Virus record (IMG/VR): IMGVR_UViG_3300048433_000073
Location: 1-35,918 of that record
Length of the DNA: 35,918 nucleotides
Strand: one strand, 5' to 3'
DNA from: a virus
The notes under the pieces are model-generated. The model worked only from the letters and a program-made list of their open reading frames with translations, had not been told where the DNA came from and made no database searches. A program made the position numbers and the translations under genes. This document shows, in pieces, positions 25,397-32,955 of the stretch (position 1 is the first letter of the stretch; every line of letters begins with the position of its first letter).

Positions 25397-26346
25397 ATGT
25401 ATTATCTTTATTTGACGGAATGTCTTGCGGACAGATAGCACTGAACAAATTAAATATTAAATATAATAATTACTTTGCATCAGAAATTGATAAATACGCA
25501 ATCCAAATAACAAAAAAAAATTTTCCTAATACAAAGCATATTGGTGATGTTACCCAGGTTTTACAAAAAGATTTACCAAAAATAGATTTATTAATTGGTG
25601 GTTCACCATGCCAAGGTTTTAGTTTTGCTGGAAAACAATTAGCCTTTGACGATCCTAGAAGTAAATTATTTTTTGAATTTGTTAGATTGTTAAAAGAACT
25701 AAAGCCAAAATATTTTTTATTAGAAAATGTTAGAATGAAAAAAGAATATTTGGATATTATTTCTAAATATTTAGGAGTCGAACCCATTAAAATAAATTCT
25801 TCTTTATTGTCTGCACAAAACAGAGTTAGGTATTATTGGACTAATATTCCTAATATTGAACAACCAAAAGAAAAAGGAATTGTTTTAAAAGACATTCTAC
25901 AAGCAGATCATGAAGAAAAAACAGTTAAAGACACAAAAAGAAATCAAAGGCACTACCGATCATTTGAAGATAAATCTTTGTGTTTAACCGCGACTGCTTA
26001 CAAAGGTGCTGGTAATAATGGCATGACTCTTGTACCTATCCAAGTTGGAATGGCTACAGATATAAACGGACATGACATCTTAAAAAGAATTTATTCTGCA
26101 CAAGGTAAATCACCTACTTTAAATGCTTGTACAGGAGGTAATAGAGAGCCAAAAATAGCTTCAAATATGACATTATATCGTAAATTAACACCGATTGAAT
26201 GTGAAAGATTGCAGACTGTTCCAGAAAATTACACAAATGGAGTATCAAACACTCAAAGATATAAGATGCTTGGTAATGGTTGGACTGTAGATGTTATTAC
26301 CCACATTCTGAAAAATATGTCTTTACAAGATAGCAATAATGGCTAG
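25393..26346 (+). CDS. DNA (cytosine-5-)-methyltransferase
   Basis: 317 aa. Motif I LSLFDGMSCGQ (4-14), motif IV GSPCQGFS (70-77) with catalytic Cys73, motif VI ENVRM (111-115), motif VIII QNRVRYYW (142-149), target-recognition segment about 155-265, and motifs IX-X (LTPIECERLQTVPENYTNG...YKMLGNGW) at the end. All key C5-methyltransferase motifs are present, so the enzyme should be active; the target site cannot be read. No restriction enzyme is adjacent, so it is an orphan enzyme likely protecting phage DNA or marking it. It is early-expressed. Confidence 0.95.
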   Translation: MNVLSLFDGMSCGQIALNKLNIKYNNYFASEIDKYAIQITKKNFPNTKHIGDVTQVLQKDLPKIDLLIGGSPCQGFSFAGKQLAFDDPRSKLFFEFVRLLKELKPKYFLLENVRMKKEYLDIISKYLGVEPIKINSSLLSAQNRVRYYWTNIPNIEQPKEKGIVLKDILQADHEEKTVKDTKRNQRHYRSFEDKSLCLTATAYKGAGNNGMTLVPIQVGMATDINGHDILKRIYSAQGKSPTLNACTGGNREPKIASNMTLYRKLTPIECERLQTVPENYTNGVSNTQRYKMLGNGWTVDVITHILKNMSLQDSNNG

Positions 26347-26371
26347 TGTTATAAATAACGGAGGTTAAACA

Positions 26372-27250
26372 ATGAATGATTTTAATTTTGTGGGGGAACA
26401 TTGGTTGAAGCATGGACTCAATCATTTATCACCCACCCAGAAAAACAAACCGCTTTGCGGATGGTGGTACGAATACGTTTACAGGGATCAAGAATGGAGA
26501 AGGAAGAAAAAACCAAATGCCAAAATGTTTGCAGGAATATCTGCACAAATTGGATGGGATAATTACGCACTCTTTGACAAGTCTGAAGATGAGTCTGTTG
26601 ACCTGGCGGTTAAAGATTACCAAAAAAGAAAAGGTAATTTTATTGATGATGAAAAAGAAATGAAACAATTTGAAGTTAATTTGGAAGCTATACCAGCTAC
26701 AGTTAAAAATTATATCCAGGCATTAAAAGATTTAGAAATTAAGAAACATAAAAATATTAATAGTGAACGCTATGTAAATTTATGGATGGATGGTATTGAC
26801 ATTCCTTGGACTGGTCGTACTGATATGGAAACAGATGAGTTTTTTATAGAAGCAAAAACGAAATGGCAAAGACGAGGTGGTAAGCCTAGGAAAGATGGTA
26901 CTTACAATTATGGAAAGGTTGCAATACCACAAGAACCAGAAAAGGCACATGTGGATCAAGTATCTTTTTACAGAGCTGCCACAAAGAAGCCAGGCTATTT
27001 AATTTATGCAACACCCTATGAATATAAAGTTTTCAGCACTAGTCAGTCCTCCGCTTTAAGTGCTGAAGTCGGTGAGAGCTGTATGAAGGATTTCTATCGT
27101 ACAGCTCTTACAAGACAGAACCTGGTTAAGCTATCGGATGATGCGGAGCATATAGCGAAAAATTTTATACAACCAGATTTTAATAACATTAACTATTATG
27201 GTTACACACCAGAAGAATTATCGGAGGTAAAACAATTTTATGGTCGCTAA
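26372..27250 (+). CDS. PD-(D/E)XK nuclease of the recombination module
   Basis: 292 aa, GGAGG 8 bases before ATG. The nuclease core is GRTDMETDEFFIEAKTKW with Asp151, Glu160 and Lys162, then HVDQVSFYRAA with the Q-x-x-x-Y helix (197-201) of RecB/lambda-exonuclease-like enzymes. A Cys/Trp-rich N-terminus (PLCGWWYEYVYRD) precedes it. It lies two genes before the annealing protein and SSB-like protein, so it is probably the 5'-3' exonuclease partner of a phage recombination system. Confidence 0.85.
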   Translation: MNDFNFVGEHWLKHGLNHLSPTQKNKPLCGWWYEYVYRDQEWRRKKKPNAKMFAGISAQIGWDNYALFDKSEDESVDLAVKDYQKRKGNFIDDEKEMKQFEVNLEAIPATVKNYIQALKDLEIKKHKNINSERYVNLWMDGIDIPWTGRTDMETDEFFIEAKTKWQRRGGKPRKDGTYNYGKVAIPQEPEKAHVDQVSFYRAATKKPGYLIYATPYEYKVFSTSQSSALSAEVGESCMKDFYRTALTRQNLVKLSDDAEHIAKNFIQPDFNNINYYGYTPEELSEVKQFYGR

Positions 27251-27455
27251 TATAATACCACTAGAACCTTTTCTTAATTCATTAGAACTATCGGAAGAAT
27301 ATAGAATATATCCTTTAGTAAAAATGGATTACCAAAAAAGAAAAGAAAGAGAATTAATTCAACAATGTAGATGTAGAAACAGACTCAAAGAAAAACAGAA
27401 TATGAAATGGATTTGGTTTAACATTAAGAAAGGAACGGATGAACACACAAGATAA
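27240..27455 (+). CDS. 71-aa unknown basic protein
   Basis: Starts 11 bases inside the nuclease gene (ATG at 27240 with GGAGG upstream) and runs 17 bases into the next gene. VANIIPLEPFLNSLELSEEYRIYPLV, then a strongly basic helical segment KRKERELIQQCRCRNRLKEKQ. No family recognised; DNA-associated from charge and context. Confidence 0.6.
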   Translation: MVANIIPLEPFLNSLELSEEYRIYPLVKMDYQKRKERELIQQCRCRNRLKEKQNMKWIWFNIKKGTDEHTR

Positions 27456-28098
27456 ATTAAAAGCAGCTATCGCAATTTATGAAAAAGATTTTCAAAAGAA
27501 TGCGATGACAGTTAGAGGCGGAAAGAAATATGGAACAGTTAATCAAAGACTGAAAGCCTTTAGAATGTATTTCCCTGATGCTTCTATAACAATAGATGTC
27601 ATTAAAAACGAAAGAGTCCAGGTCAAGAACTTGGAAACTGAAGTTGTTGTGATGAAATGTTCTATCAGTATTGATGGAAAAACTGTTTCAACAGGCATAG
27701 CGGAGGAGTTTAGAGAAGGATCAGCTCCAGTAAATGTAACAAGTTTTTGGGAGGTATGCGAAACCAGTGCGATTGGTCGTAGCCTTGCCAATTTAGGTTT
27801 TAGCGGACAGGAGTTTGCGTCTTATGATGAGATACAAATAGCGGAAGCTAAAAGCCAGACTATCAGTAGCTCTGGTACAAAAGCAGATAAACCAAAGGAT
27901 GAATTATTATCCTTACATGAATTTACTGCTGCTGTAGATCAAGCAAAAAGATCATATCACTTAGATGAAATAGTAACGAAATTTAAATCTTGGCTAGGAA
28001 GTTTAAGTGAAGAAGATGTAAAAACAGCTAGGTCTATTTACAATAAAAAAAAAGAAGAACTCAATACAATGAAGAAAGGAAAACATTTACATGAGTAG
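27439..28098 (+). CDS. Probable single-strand annealing protein
   Basis: 219 aa. Core: YGTVNQRLKAFRMYFPDASITIDVI, beta strands VVMKCSISIDGKTVSTGIAEE, then FWEVCETSAIGRSLANLGF (about 108-126). An N-terminal beta/alpha core with a conserved ETSAIGR-type helix and a loose C-terminal tail is the architecture of Rad52/ERF-like phage annealing proteins. The tail is charged. Flanked by the exonuclease and the SSB-like gene. The family is inferred from pattern and neighbours; a structure prediction would settle it. Confidence 0.62.
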   Translation: MNTQDKLKAAIAIYEKDFQKNAMTVRGGKKYGTVNQRLKAFRMYFPDASITIDVIKNERVQVKNLETEVVVMKCSISIDGKTVSTGIAEEFREGSAPVNVTSFWEVCETSAIGRSLANLGFSGQEFASYDEIQIAEAKSQTISSSGTKADKPKDELLSLHEFTAAVDQAKRSYHLDEIVTKFKSWLGSLSEEDVKTARSIYNKKKEELNTMKKGKHLHE

Positions 28099-28375
28099 AA
28101 AATATTTAAACATGTTCCCAGGAGATGATCTGAAAGGATCAATGACAAACTGGGGGAAGAAACCCCTGGCATCTTCTCACAAAGAAGGTTTTACACCTCA
28201 AGAAGATATTGTCTTGAAAGCTGGTCAGCCATACAAACTAACATTATGGCAAGGAACAACAAAGAACACTGGTTATCCAACAGTATCTTTAGCGGTGGAA
28301 GAATGGCAGCCATTTACAGGCGGCAGCTCTAACAATGCTGAAGGTAATACAGGATCAGACGAAGCTCCGTTTTAG
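28091..28375 (+). CDS. SSB-like protein with acidic tip
   Basis: 94 aa. A short beta-rich body (EDIVLKAGQPYKLTLWQGTTKNTGYPTVSLAVEEW) is followed by a disordered Gly/Ser/Asn linker and the terminus SDEAPF. The acidic residues followed by Pro-Phe at the very end mimic the bacterial SSB tip (DDDIPF), which docks DNA repair and replication proteins. It overlaps the annealing gene by 8 bases. Binding to ssDNA and to host SSB-interacting proteins is inferred. Confidence 0.62.
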   Translation: MSRKYLNMFPGDDLKGSMTNWGKKPLASSHKEGFTPQEDIVLKAGQPYKLTLWQGTTKNTGYPTVSLAVEEWQPFTGGSSNNAEGNTGSDEAPF

Positions 28376-28377
28376 TC

Positions 28378-28569
28378 ATGAAAGATCAAAAGACTCTACA
28401 ATATTACACCAGAGGTGAGGTCTTAAACAAAGAAGAAAGAGCCAGGAAGAAATACAGAAGCTATGTAGAAAGACGAATTTTTCATCCTGGTTTTTTTTCT
28501 AATAAAAATGTAAAGGAGGAAGAAGATTGCCAGAACAAATCAATCCCGACCACTATCAAAAAGAAATAG
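28378..28569 (+). CDS. 63-aa basic protein, heavily overlapped
   Basis: ATG two bases after the SSB-like stop. Basic: KEERARKKYRSYVERRIFHPGFFSN. Its last 43 bases overlap the DUF3310 gene in another frame, and that gene's ribosome binding site lies inside it. It fills what would otherwise be a 150-base gap. Function unknown. Confidence 0.5.
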   Translation: MKDQKTLQYYTRGEVLNKEERARKKYRSYVERRIFHPGFFSNKNVKEEEDCQNKSIPTTIKKK

Positions 28570-28760
28570 AAACCTTTGATGCTATTGCTAGTCAATTAAC
28601 AAAAGAACAAGTCATAGGATATTTAAGATTTTCTATTATGAAATATGTTTGTCGCTTTGGTGCGAAACATAACAACAACCAGGAAGCCAAGCTAATGGAT
28701 ATTGGTAAAGCAGAATGGTACACAAATAAATTACTGCAATATCTAAACGATCATGGCTAG
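28527..28760 (+). CDS. DUF3310 protein (T7 gp1.7-like)
   Basis: 77 aa. TTG start at 28527, fixed by a strong AAGGAGG 7 bases upstream (28513-28519). INPDHYQKEIETFDAIASQL, then VIGYLRFSIMKYVCRFG and DIGKAEWYTNKLLQYL make up the whole DUF3310 signature. The T7 relative gp1.7 has nucleotide-kinase activity; this short form equals only the conserved domain, so activity is uncertain. A nucleotide-metabolism role in early infection is likely. Confidence 0.88.
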   Translation: MPEQINPDHYQKEIETFDAIASQLTKEQVIGYLRFSIMKYVCRFGAKHNNNQEAKLMDIGKAEWYTNKLLQYLNDHG

Positions 28761-29136
28761 ATGGAATTACTTTAACAGAGGGGATCATTACTCTGAATGG
28801 CATCGCAAGTTTGAAGGTATTGCGATGATTGATGTAGACTCTGTTGAATGTTGCCAGGTTTGTTATGAACCCCTAGCTATAATCGAAGTAGCGATGGATA
28901 AAGGTCAAAACAAAGCCTATACCTTAGTCAAAAAGATAGCTGATAAAATGCAGCTCCCTGGTTTTGTTGTTTTATATACTGCGGAACAAGATGAAATAAC
29001 ACAGTTTAGAATTAAACGAGTGAGTCCACAAGTTTCCAAAACTTATAGAATAGCAGAACCAGAACTTTGGTTATCTTATTTAAAGAGTTTACAAGACAGC
29101 TGCAAGAGCTGTAGTATAGATAATATAGAATGGTAA
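28753..29136 (+). CDS. 127-aa protein, possible nuclease-fold
   Basis: The sequence RGDHYSEWHRKFEGIAMIDVDSVECCQVCYEPLAIIEVAMD, then GFVVLYTAE and FRIKRVSP, has the beta-alpha-beta look of PD-(D/E)XK-like proteins: acidic D-x-D..E-C-C-x-x-C-x-x-P-L-A-I-I-E. The Cys pair could bind metal. The fold assignment is tentative and I see no clear catalytic Lys. It overlaps the DUF3310 gene by 8 bases. Confidence 0.7.
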   Translation: MARWNYFNRGDHYSEWHRKFEGIAMIDVDSVECCQVCYEPLAIIEVAMDKGQNKAYTLVKKIADKMQLPGFVVLYTAEQDEITQFRIKRVSPQVSKTYRIAEPELWLSYLKSLQDSCKSCSIDNIEW

Positions 29137-29306
29137 AATTTATATTATGGATTTCAATGTGTAGCGGTACACAATGTGCAACAATAGATCAAGCATACGA
29201 AAGCTATCAACAATGTAACTTGGTCGCTAGAGATGTTTTGTTAATCATGCAAGAAAATAATATAGATAGATTCTACATAGCTTGTGAAAAAAGAAGCGGA
29301 GTATAA
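29130..29306 (+). CDS. 58-aa Cys-containing protein
   Basis: ATG at 29130 inside the end of the previous gene; stop at 29304-29306. Four Cys (positions 11, 16, 29, 52) follow a hydrophobic N-terminus (MVKFILWISM), so a short exported or membrane-anchored product with disulfides is possible. It overlaps the next gene by 23 bases. No family recognised. Confidence 0.55.
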   Translation: MVKFILWISMCSGTQCATIDQAYESYQQCNLVARDVLLIMQENNIDRFYIACEKRSGV

Positions 29307-29466
29307 ATCCAGGGGTAAATCTTTTAACTACAGCCTGGAGCTGCATCCTTGCCAGGTCTGTACCAGAAAATGGATAGAACTAAATCTCATGCGAGTAAAT
29401 CATTATGCACTAAAGAAACCAGAATATGAGTGTTTTGCGTGTTATAATGCTAAAAATAACCCATAA
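29284..29466 (+). CDS. 60-aa zinc-binding protein, last early gene
   Basis: GTG start at 29284. HPCQVCTRKW and YECFACYNAK give two CxxC pairs about 26 residues apart, typical of a small zinc-ribbon. The N-terminal half is basic. No strong terminator follows; 53 bases separate it from a convergent gene. Confidence 0.6.
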   Translation: MKKEAEYKSRGKSFNYSLELHPCQVCTRKWIELNLMRVNHYALKKPEYECFACYNAKNNP

Positions 29467-29519
29467 AAATCCATTTTAAGAGCCTTCTAAGGGGTATTTA
29501 TATAGATACTAGTATAATC

Positions 29520-29861
29520 TTATTCGGTTATCTTGATACTGAACTTAGGTATCTTCTTAATATAATCTCTACGCAGTCTAATATTAAGCATTTTGTTTAA
29601 ACAATCATCCTGGTAAAAGTTTTGTAACTGATACAGCAGCTCTACTAGCTTGGCATCTGATTTATTATGGGTAACATAGATAACATCTTTATGGCTAGGT
29701 CTTAGGTCTGTAGAATTAGATCCCCAATAATTTTCAAACGCAGCTCCAGTCTTACTGGTAACACCAATATAATATTCACCAGATGTATAGTAAGTCTTAT
29801 AGACTTTATAAACTGGTTGTCTTTTAAGTTTCTTTTTTTTCTTTTTGACGGATCGCACCAC
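29520..29861 (-). CDS. GIY-YIG endonuclease-like protein
   Basis: 113 aa, GTG start at 29861. After a Lys-rich N-terminus, PVYKVYKTYYTSGEYYIGVTSKTG carries the YIG element (31-33), ENYWGSN matches the Y-x-GSG turn, and Glu74 (LVELLYQLQ) sits where the catalytic Glu of Seg-like homing endonucleases is found. The usual Arg after YIG is missing in the normal place, so activity is uncertain. It lies at the junction of the early and late gene blocks, as freestanding homing nucleases often do. It overlaps the zinc-ribbon gene by 38 bases. Confidence 0.72.
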   Translation of the reverse strand: MVRSVKKKKKKLKRQPVYKVYKTYYTSGEYYIGVTSKTGAAFENYWGSNSTDLRPSHKDVIYVTHNKSDAKLVELLYQLQNFYQDDCLNKMLNIRLRRDYIKKIPKFSIKITE

Positions 29862-30003
29862 AGTCTACACAAGTCCACAGTTCTAAAAAATTATCCGACA
29901 TGCAAGGATATTTCTTACAATCAGGACATATCTTTTGTTGAGAGTTCTTTTTATAAGTTTCTTGTTGTTCCCTGGTTTTACTAGACCAATCGTACCAGTG
30001 CAT
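29824..30003 (-). CDS. 59-aa zinc-ribbon protein
   Basis: ATG at 30003 shares one base with the stop of the upstream gene (TAATG). CPDC and, 19 residues later, CVDCG form a four-Cys zinc ribbon, and an extra Cys lies between. The N-terminus starts MHWYDWSSKTREQQETYKK. DNA- or RNA-binding is plausible. No family name known to me. Confidence 0.65.
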   Translation of the reverse strand: MHWYDWSSKTREQQETYKKNSQQKICPDCKKYPCMSDNFLELWTCVDCGAIRQKEKKET

Positions 30004-30137
30004 TAAATATTAGCTATGATACCAATAACAACAAGACCAACAAATAAAACCATAAGTTTCTTTTTTAAAGGTGCATTACTAAACCAGGCTATTGCTTTAT
30101 CTGTCTTGTCAATCATCTTGTAAAAAAATATTTCCAT
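30003..30137 (-). CDS. 44-aa single-pass membrane protein
   Basis: ATG at 30137 with GGAGATAAC directly before it. IAWFSNAPLKKKLMVLFVGLVVIGIIANI: soluble N-terminus, three Lys, one membrane helix to the C-end. It lies just after the holin-like gene and is coupled to the zinc-ribbon gene, so a lysis accessory (antiholin or pinholin-like) is possible but unproven. Confidence 0.6.
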   Translation of the reverse strand: MEIFFYKMIDKTDKAIAWFSNAPLKKKLMVLFVGLVVIGIIANI

Positions 30138-30145
30138 GTTATCTC

Positions 30146-30532
30146 CTACTTTTTAAATTTTTTAATAGCAAGATCAGTAATCTTGATACCAAATGAACTG
30201 GCTATAGCAGCCATTAATGCGTATATATACCAGTCTGGTAAGCTATTCAAGGTATCAAATCCTTCTTTTAACTTGTCTACCCACTCAGGTTTATTAGCAA
30301 AGATAGAAATAAATACAATCACCAGGGGAATAGATAATAAAATAGTAAACCATTCATCCCGCCAGGAGTCTTTCATATTTTTTTGAGCTGCTATCTCATA
30401 ATCAATTTTACCTTCAGCCATTTTGATGGCATGAGTTTGTTCTGCTTTTGCCAAAAGCTTCTTCGTTTCTGTTTTTGTTTTCATAACATCAACAGCTCCT
30501 TTAGCAACAGTACCTAATAAAGACCAAATCAT
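30146..30532 (-). CDS. Holin-like membrane protein (GTA_holin_3TM-like)
   Basis: I take the ATG at 30532 (128 aa, MIWSLLGTV), which overlaps the upstream stop by ATGA. A basic helix with KTKTETKKLLAKAEQ and SWRDEWFTILLSIPLVIVFISIF, then LPDWYIYALMAAIASSFGI, gives at least two membrane segments. The SW+DEW-(hydrophobic)-P and terminal AASFGI features are those of three-TM holins of gene-transfer agents and marine phages. Probable inner-membrane holin. Confidence 0.75.
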   Translation of the reverse strand: MIWSLLGTVAKGAVDVMKTKTETKKLLAKAEQTHAIKMAEGKIDYEIAAQKNMKDSWRDEWFTILLSIPLVIVFISIFANKPEWVDKLKEGFDTLNSLPDWYIYALMAAIASSFGIKITDLAIKKFKK

Positions 30533-30843
30533 TTTTTTAATGGTGAGTCTAATGTACACTCACCCTCCTCTGAAACGTATAATAATCTCACACCTAATTC
30601 TTTTTGTAAAGGTGTAGGTGATCTATAAATATAATTATTTTTAGAGTTTACTCTTTTCCCGGTTCTTCTGTAACTAGAAGATTTAACATCTACTAACAAA
30701 ACTTGTTTGTTTTCTGGATCATAACAACAAAAATCTATAGGGGATTGGACAGCTTTTTTTGCATAAACAATGTAGCCTTGTTGAGTTAGCCACAGCTCTG
30801 CTGCCATTTCGGATTGAAAGCCTTTTAATATTCGCTTATCCAC
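30529..30843 (-). CDS. PD-(D/E)XK resolvase-like nuclease
   Basis: 104 aa. KGFQSEMAAELWLTQQGYIV with Glu12, then SPIDFCCYD with Asp37 and VLLVDVKSSS with Asp52 and Lys54, matches the E...D...(D/E)xK core of small PD-(D/E)XK enzymes such as YraN/Hjc-like or intron-endonuclease-like proteins. Likely acts on branched DNA before packaging. Unusual in sitting next to the holin, in the late region. Confidence 0.75.
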   Translation of the reverse strand: MDKRILKGFQSEMAAELWLTQQGYIVYAKKAVQSPIDFCCYDPENKQVLLVDVKSSSYRRTGKRVNSKNNYIYRSPTPLQKELGVRLLYVSEEGECTLDSPLKK

Positions 30844-30864
30844 ATGATAACTATAACGAATTAT

Positions 30865-31107
30865 TTAATTATTAAAGCCAAAAAAGTTTGTGAATAGAGC
30901 TATAGCTCCAATGATAATACCTCCGAATAAAGCGATTGCTTTGATACCACCAGCTCCCATATTCATACGTTTATTAAGATCAGCAATATCTTTTGATTGC
31001 ATATCCATTGTATCAGATATTTGATTTATTTTTTCTTGCATAACATTAACCTGGGTAATTAACACCTCAATCTTTTGAGCGGTTGTTAATTTGGTTAGGT
31101 TTGGCAT
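30865..31107 (-). CDS. Coiled-coil plus C-terminal membrane helix protein (XhlA-like)
   Basis: 80 aa. A helix with heptad spacing (KIEVLITQVNVMQEKINQISDTMDMQ) is followed by one membrane helix (GIKAIALFGGIIIGAIALF). This layout is that of XhlA-type phage membrane proteins that accompany holins. One base separates it from the next gene upstream. Confidence 0.7.
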   Translation of the reverse strand: MPNLTKLTTAQKIEVLITQVNVMQEKINQISDTMDMQSKDIADLNKRMNMGAGGIKAIALFGGIIIGAIALFTNFFGFNN

Positions 31108-31108
31108 T

Positions 31109-31327
31109 TTATGCAGCTTCGCTTGGTTTCTTTTGGTATTTTAATTCTATGTTTTCAGCTCTTAGAGCCTGGTTCTTGGTCTTTTCAACTTCTAACATGT
31201 CTAAAATCATGTGATAACTTTTCTTCATTTCATGATATTCTTTCTCAATCGAGTGAGCTTCAGCAGCGGTCATGTCTTTTCCTTTCAATAAATTGTGATG
31301 TGAGGGATCGAAGTTATTAAATTCCAT
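31109..31327 (-). CDS. 72-aa coiled-coil protein
   Basis: His-rich start (DPSHHNLL) then a long helix AEAHSIEKEYHEMKKSYHMILDMLEVEKTKNQALRAENIEL with coiled-coil periodicity. No membrane segment. Lies between two membrane/coiled-coil proteins and may partner with them. Unknown function. Confidence 0.65.
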   Translation of the reverse strand: MEFNNFDPSHHNLLKGKDMTAAEAHSIEKEYHEMKKSYHMILDMLEVEKTKNQALRAENIELKYQKKPSEAA

Positions 31328-31339
31328 TTTTATGTCAAT

Positions 31340-31813
31340 CTATTTTATTCCAGACAGAGGATTTTCCAATGCTTTCTTTATTTTTAAGTCTAATTCTTCT
31401 TCTAGTTTTTTAATATCATCTTCAAATATTCTTAGTTCATCTCTTAAAGTGTTCTTCATTTCATTTACTAGGCTTTCTGTATATCGACTATCTTTTTCAA
31501 GTTGAGTTATGTCAGATTTAAGATCTGATTTTAATGACTCAGCTACCGAACTTACTAGCTGTATTTCCTCTAAGACCATAGATATTTCACCCTGAAGCAT
31601 ATCTACTTGTTGTTGCACTAAGTCAATTCGTTTGTCAAAACCGCTAAGATCAGGAGCTGCATAATCTTGGATCTGTTCTTTCATGGTAAGATAATCTTTA
31701 TAAAACTCAAAACCTCCCCATAATGCACCAACAGATGTAACTAATGCTGTAATGATAGCAAAGATCTTACCACCTTTAAATTTTATACCGCCAGGTAATT
31801 CTAATTCTGCCAT
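31340..31813 (-). CDS. N-terminally anchored coiled-coil protein
   Basis: 157 aa. One membrane helix (IFAIITALVTSVGALWGGFEF, about 17-37) after a short Gly-rich N-terminus, then about 100 residues of heptad-like helix, ending in a Lys-rich segment. The topology suits a periplasmic stalk anchored in the inner membrane, spanin-like in outline, but there is no outer-membrane lipoprotein signature. It overlaps the exported 384-aa gene by 13 bases. Confidence 0.7.
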   Translation of the reverse strand: MAELELPGGIKFKGGKIFAIITALVTSVGALWGGFEFYKDYLTMKEQIQDYAAPDLSGFDKRIDLVQQQVDMLQGEISMVLEEIQLVSSVAESLKSDLKSDITQLEKDSRYTESLVNEMKNTLRDELRIFEDDIKKLEEELDLKIKKALENPLSGIK

Positions 31814-32955
31814 TGACTATCTACCATTTCATTAATTGCCAAGTAATCCATATACCCTATAACATTTGCTCCATTATCTTGTATCACATCCTGTGTACTA
31901 TAGAAAGTTAGATCCTCATAGTAGTTTGTATCTGTAATTGTAGATGTAAGGTCTGTAAAGCTAATATCAGACAGCACTACCATTAGAGCTAGTTGTGTAG
32001 TTTGTGCTTCATTTGATGTTTTATCCTCTTGTTTTGCCATTAATTTATTAGCAATCTTTTGTTTTATTTCTTTTTCTGGAACTACTTCTTGTGTTGTTTC
32101 TTGTGTCATCTCCATTTCTGTTTCAATCTCTGCTTCTATCTCTATTACTTCTGGAGTTTCTTCTATTGTTTCTGTCATCTCTATTGTCATTTCTTGTGTA
32201 GATGTATCTGTAAAATCCATTTCAATAACTAAATCATCTGTATATATATTTTCTAAAACAACCTCCATTTGAACATCTTCTATTTTTATATTATCTTGGA
32301 CAATATCATCGACTACATCCAGGATGATTTCAGTAACAATATCAACAGTTTTGTATTGTATCTCCAAGAAAGGATCTGAGATTATTCCTCCAAACATACC
32401 GCTAGTATATCCAGCATCTACAGACCAAATATCCATTTTAAAATTAACATCTGTATAACTATTAACACCAATGTTTTGTGCATATTTGTAGTCTTTAACA
32501 CCAGAATAGTCCATTTCCACAGTGTGTTCATAGGTATTAATAGAACTACCATCTGATTTAGTTACATGTAGTTTTATTGTAAAATAATCTCTGCAATCTC
32601 CATTAGTATTTTGACAGCCAGGAACAGATGTATTAGATATATGGCTTTCTATAGATGCACCATACTCTAAATCAAAGCCTTGTTGCATTTCTGCAACACT
32701 TAATCCTTGGTCTTTCAATGAGTATTCTTCGCTAATAATACCACCTCCACCAATAGCTGTGCCACCTTGGTCAGCACTACCCGTACATACTTCACCATCT
32801 TCTAATGTACCAGAGTAGCTGCACTGCTCTGTTGAGGCTCTGTCGTATGTAGTCCAGGTATCAGCTGGATCTAATATGTTTTCTGTGGTGAGTTCTTCTG
32901 CTTTAGAAAAGGAGCAATAAACTAAGAGCCATAAGACCAAAGTTTTTAAGACCAT
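31801..32955 (-). CDS. Exported acidic protein
   Basis: I take the ATG at 32955 (384 aa); a TTG one codon earlier also reads in frame. Signal peptide VLKTLVLWLLVYCSFSKA with a likely type I cleavage after Lys-Ala. The mature part begins EELTTENILDPADTWTT and has paired Cys (e.g. PGCQNTNGDCRDY), then a beta-rich region, then a long Glu/Thr/Ile-rich acidic tract (about 225-300). No membrane anchor at the end. Proteins of this general kind occur in marine phages, function unknown. The signal peptide is encoded in the overlap with the upstream gene. Confidence 0.75.
   Translation of the reverse strand: MVLKTLVLWLLVYCSFSKAEELTTENILDPADTWTTYDRASTEQCSYSGTLEDGEVCTGSADQGGTAIGGGGIISEEYSLKDQGLSVAEMQQGFDLEYGASIESHISNTSVPGCQNTNGDCRDYFTIKLHVTKSDGSSINTYEHTVEMDYSGVKDYKYAQNIGVNSYTDVNFKMDIWSVDAGYTSGMFGGIISDPFLEIQYKTVDIVTEIILDVVDDIVQDNIKIEDVQMEVVLENIYTDDLVIEMDFTDTSTQEMTIEMTETIEETPEVIEIEAEIETEMEMTQETTQEVVPEKEIKQKIANKLMAKQEDKTSNEAQTTQLALMVVLSDISFTDLTSTITDTNYYEDLTFYSTQDVIQDNGANVIGYMDYLAINEMVDSQWQN

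Noticed and set aside
29467-29519. Bidirectional terminator between convergent early and late units
   Set aside because: Only a 4-bp CCTT/AAGG stem and the palindrome ATACTAGTAT are present, without a T-run; too weak to call.
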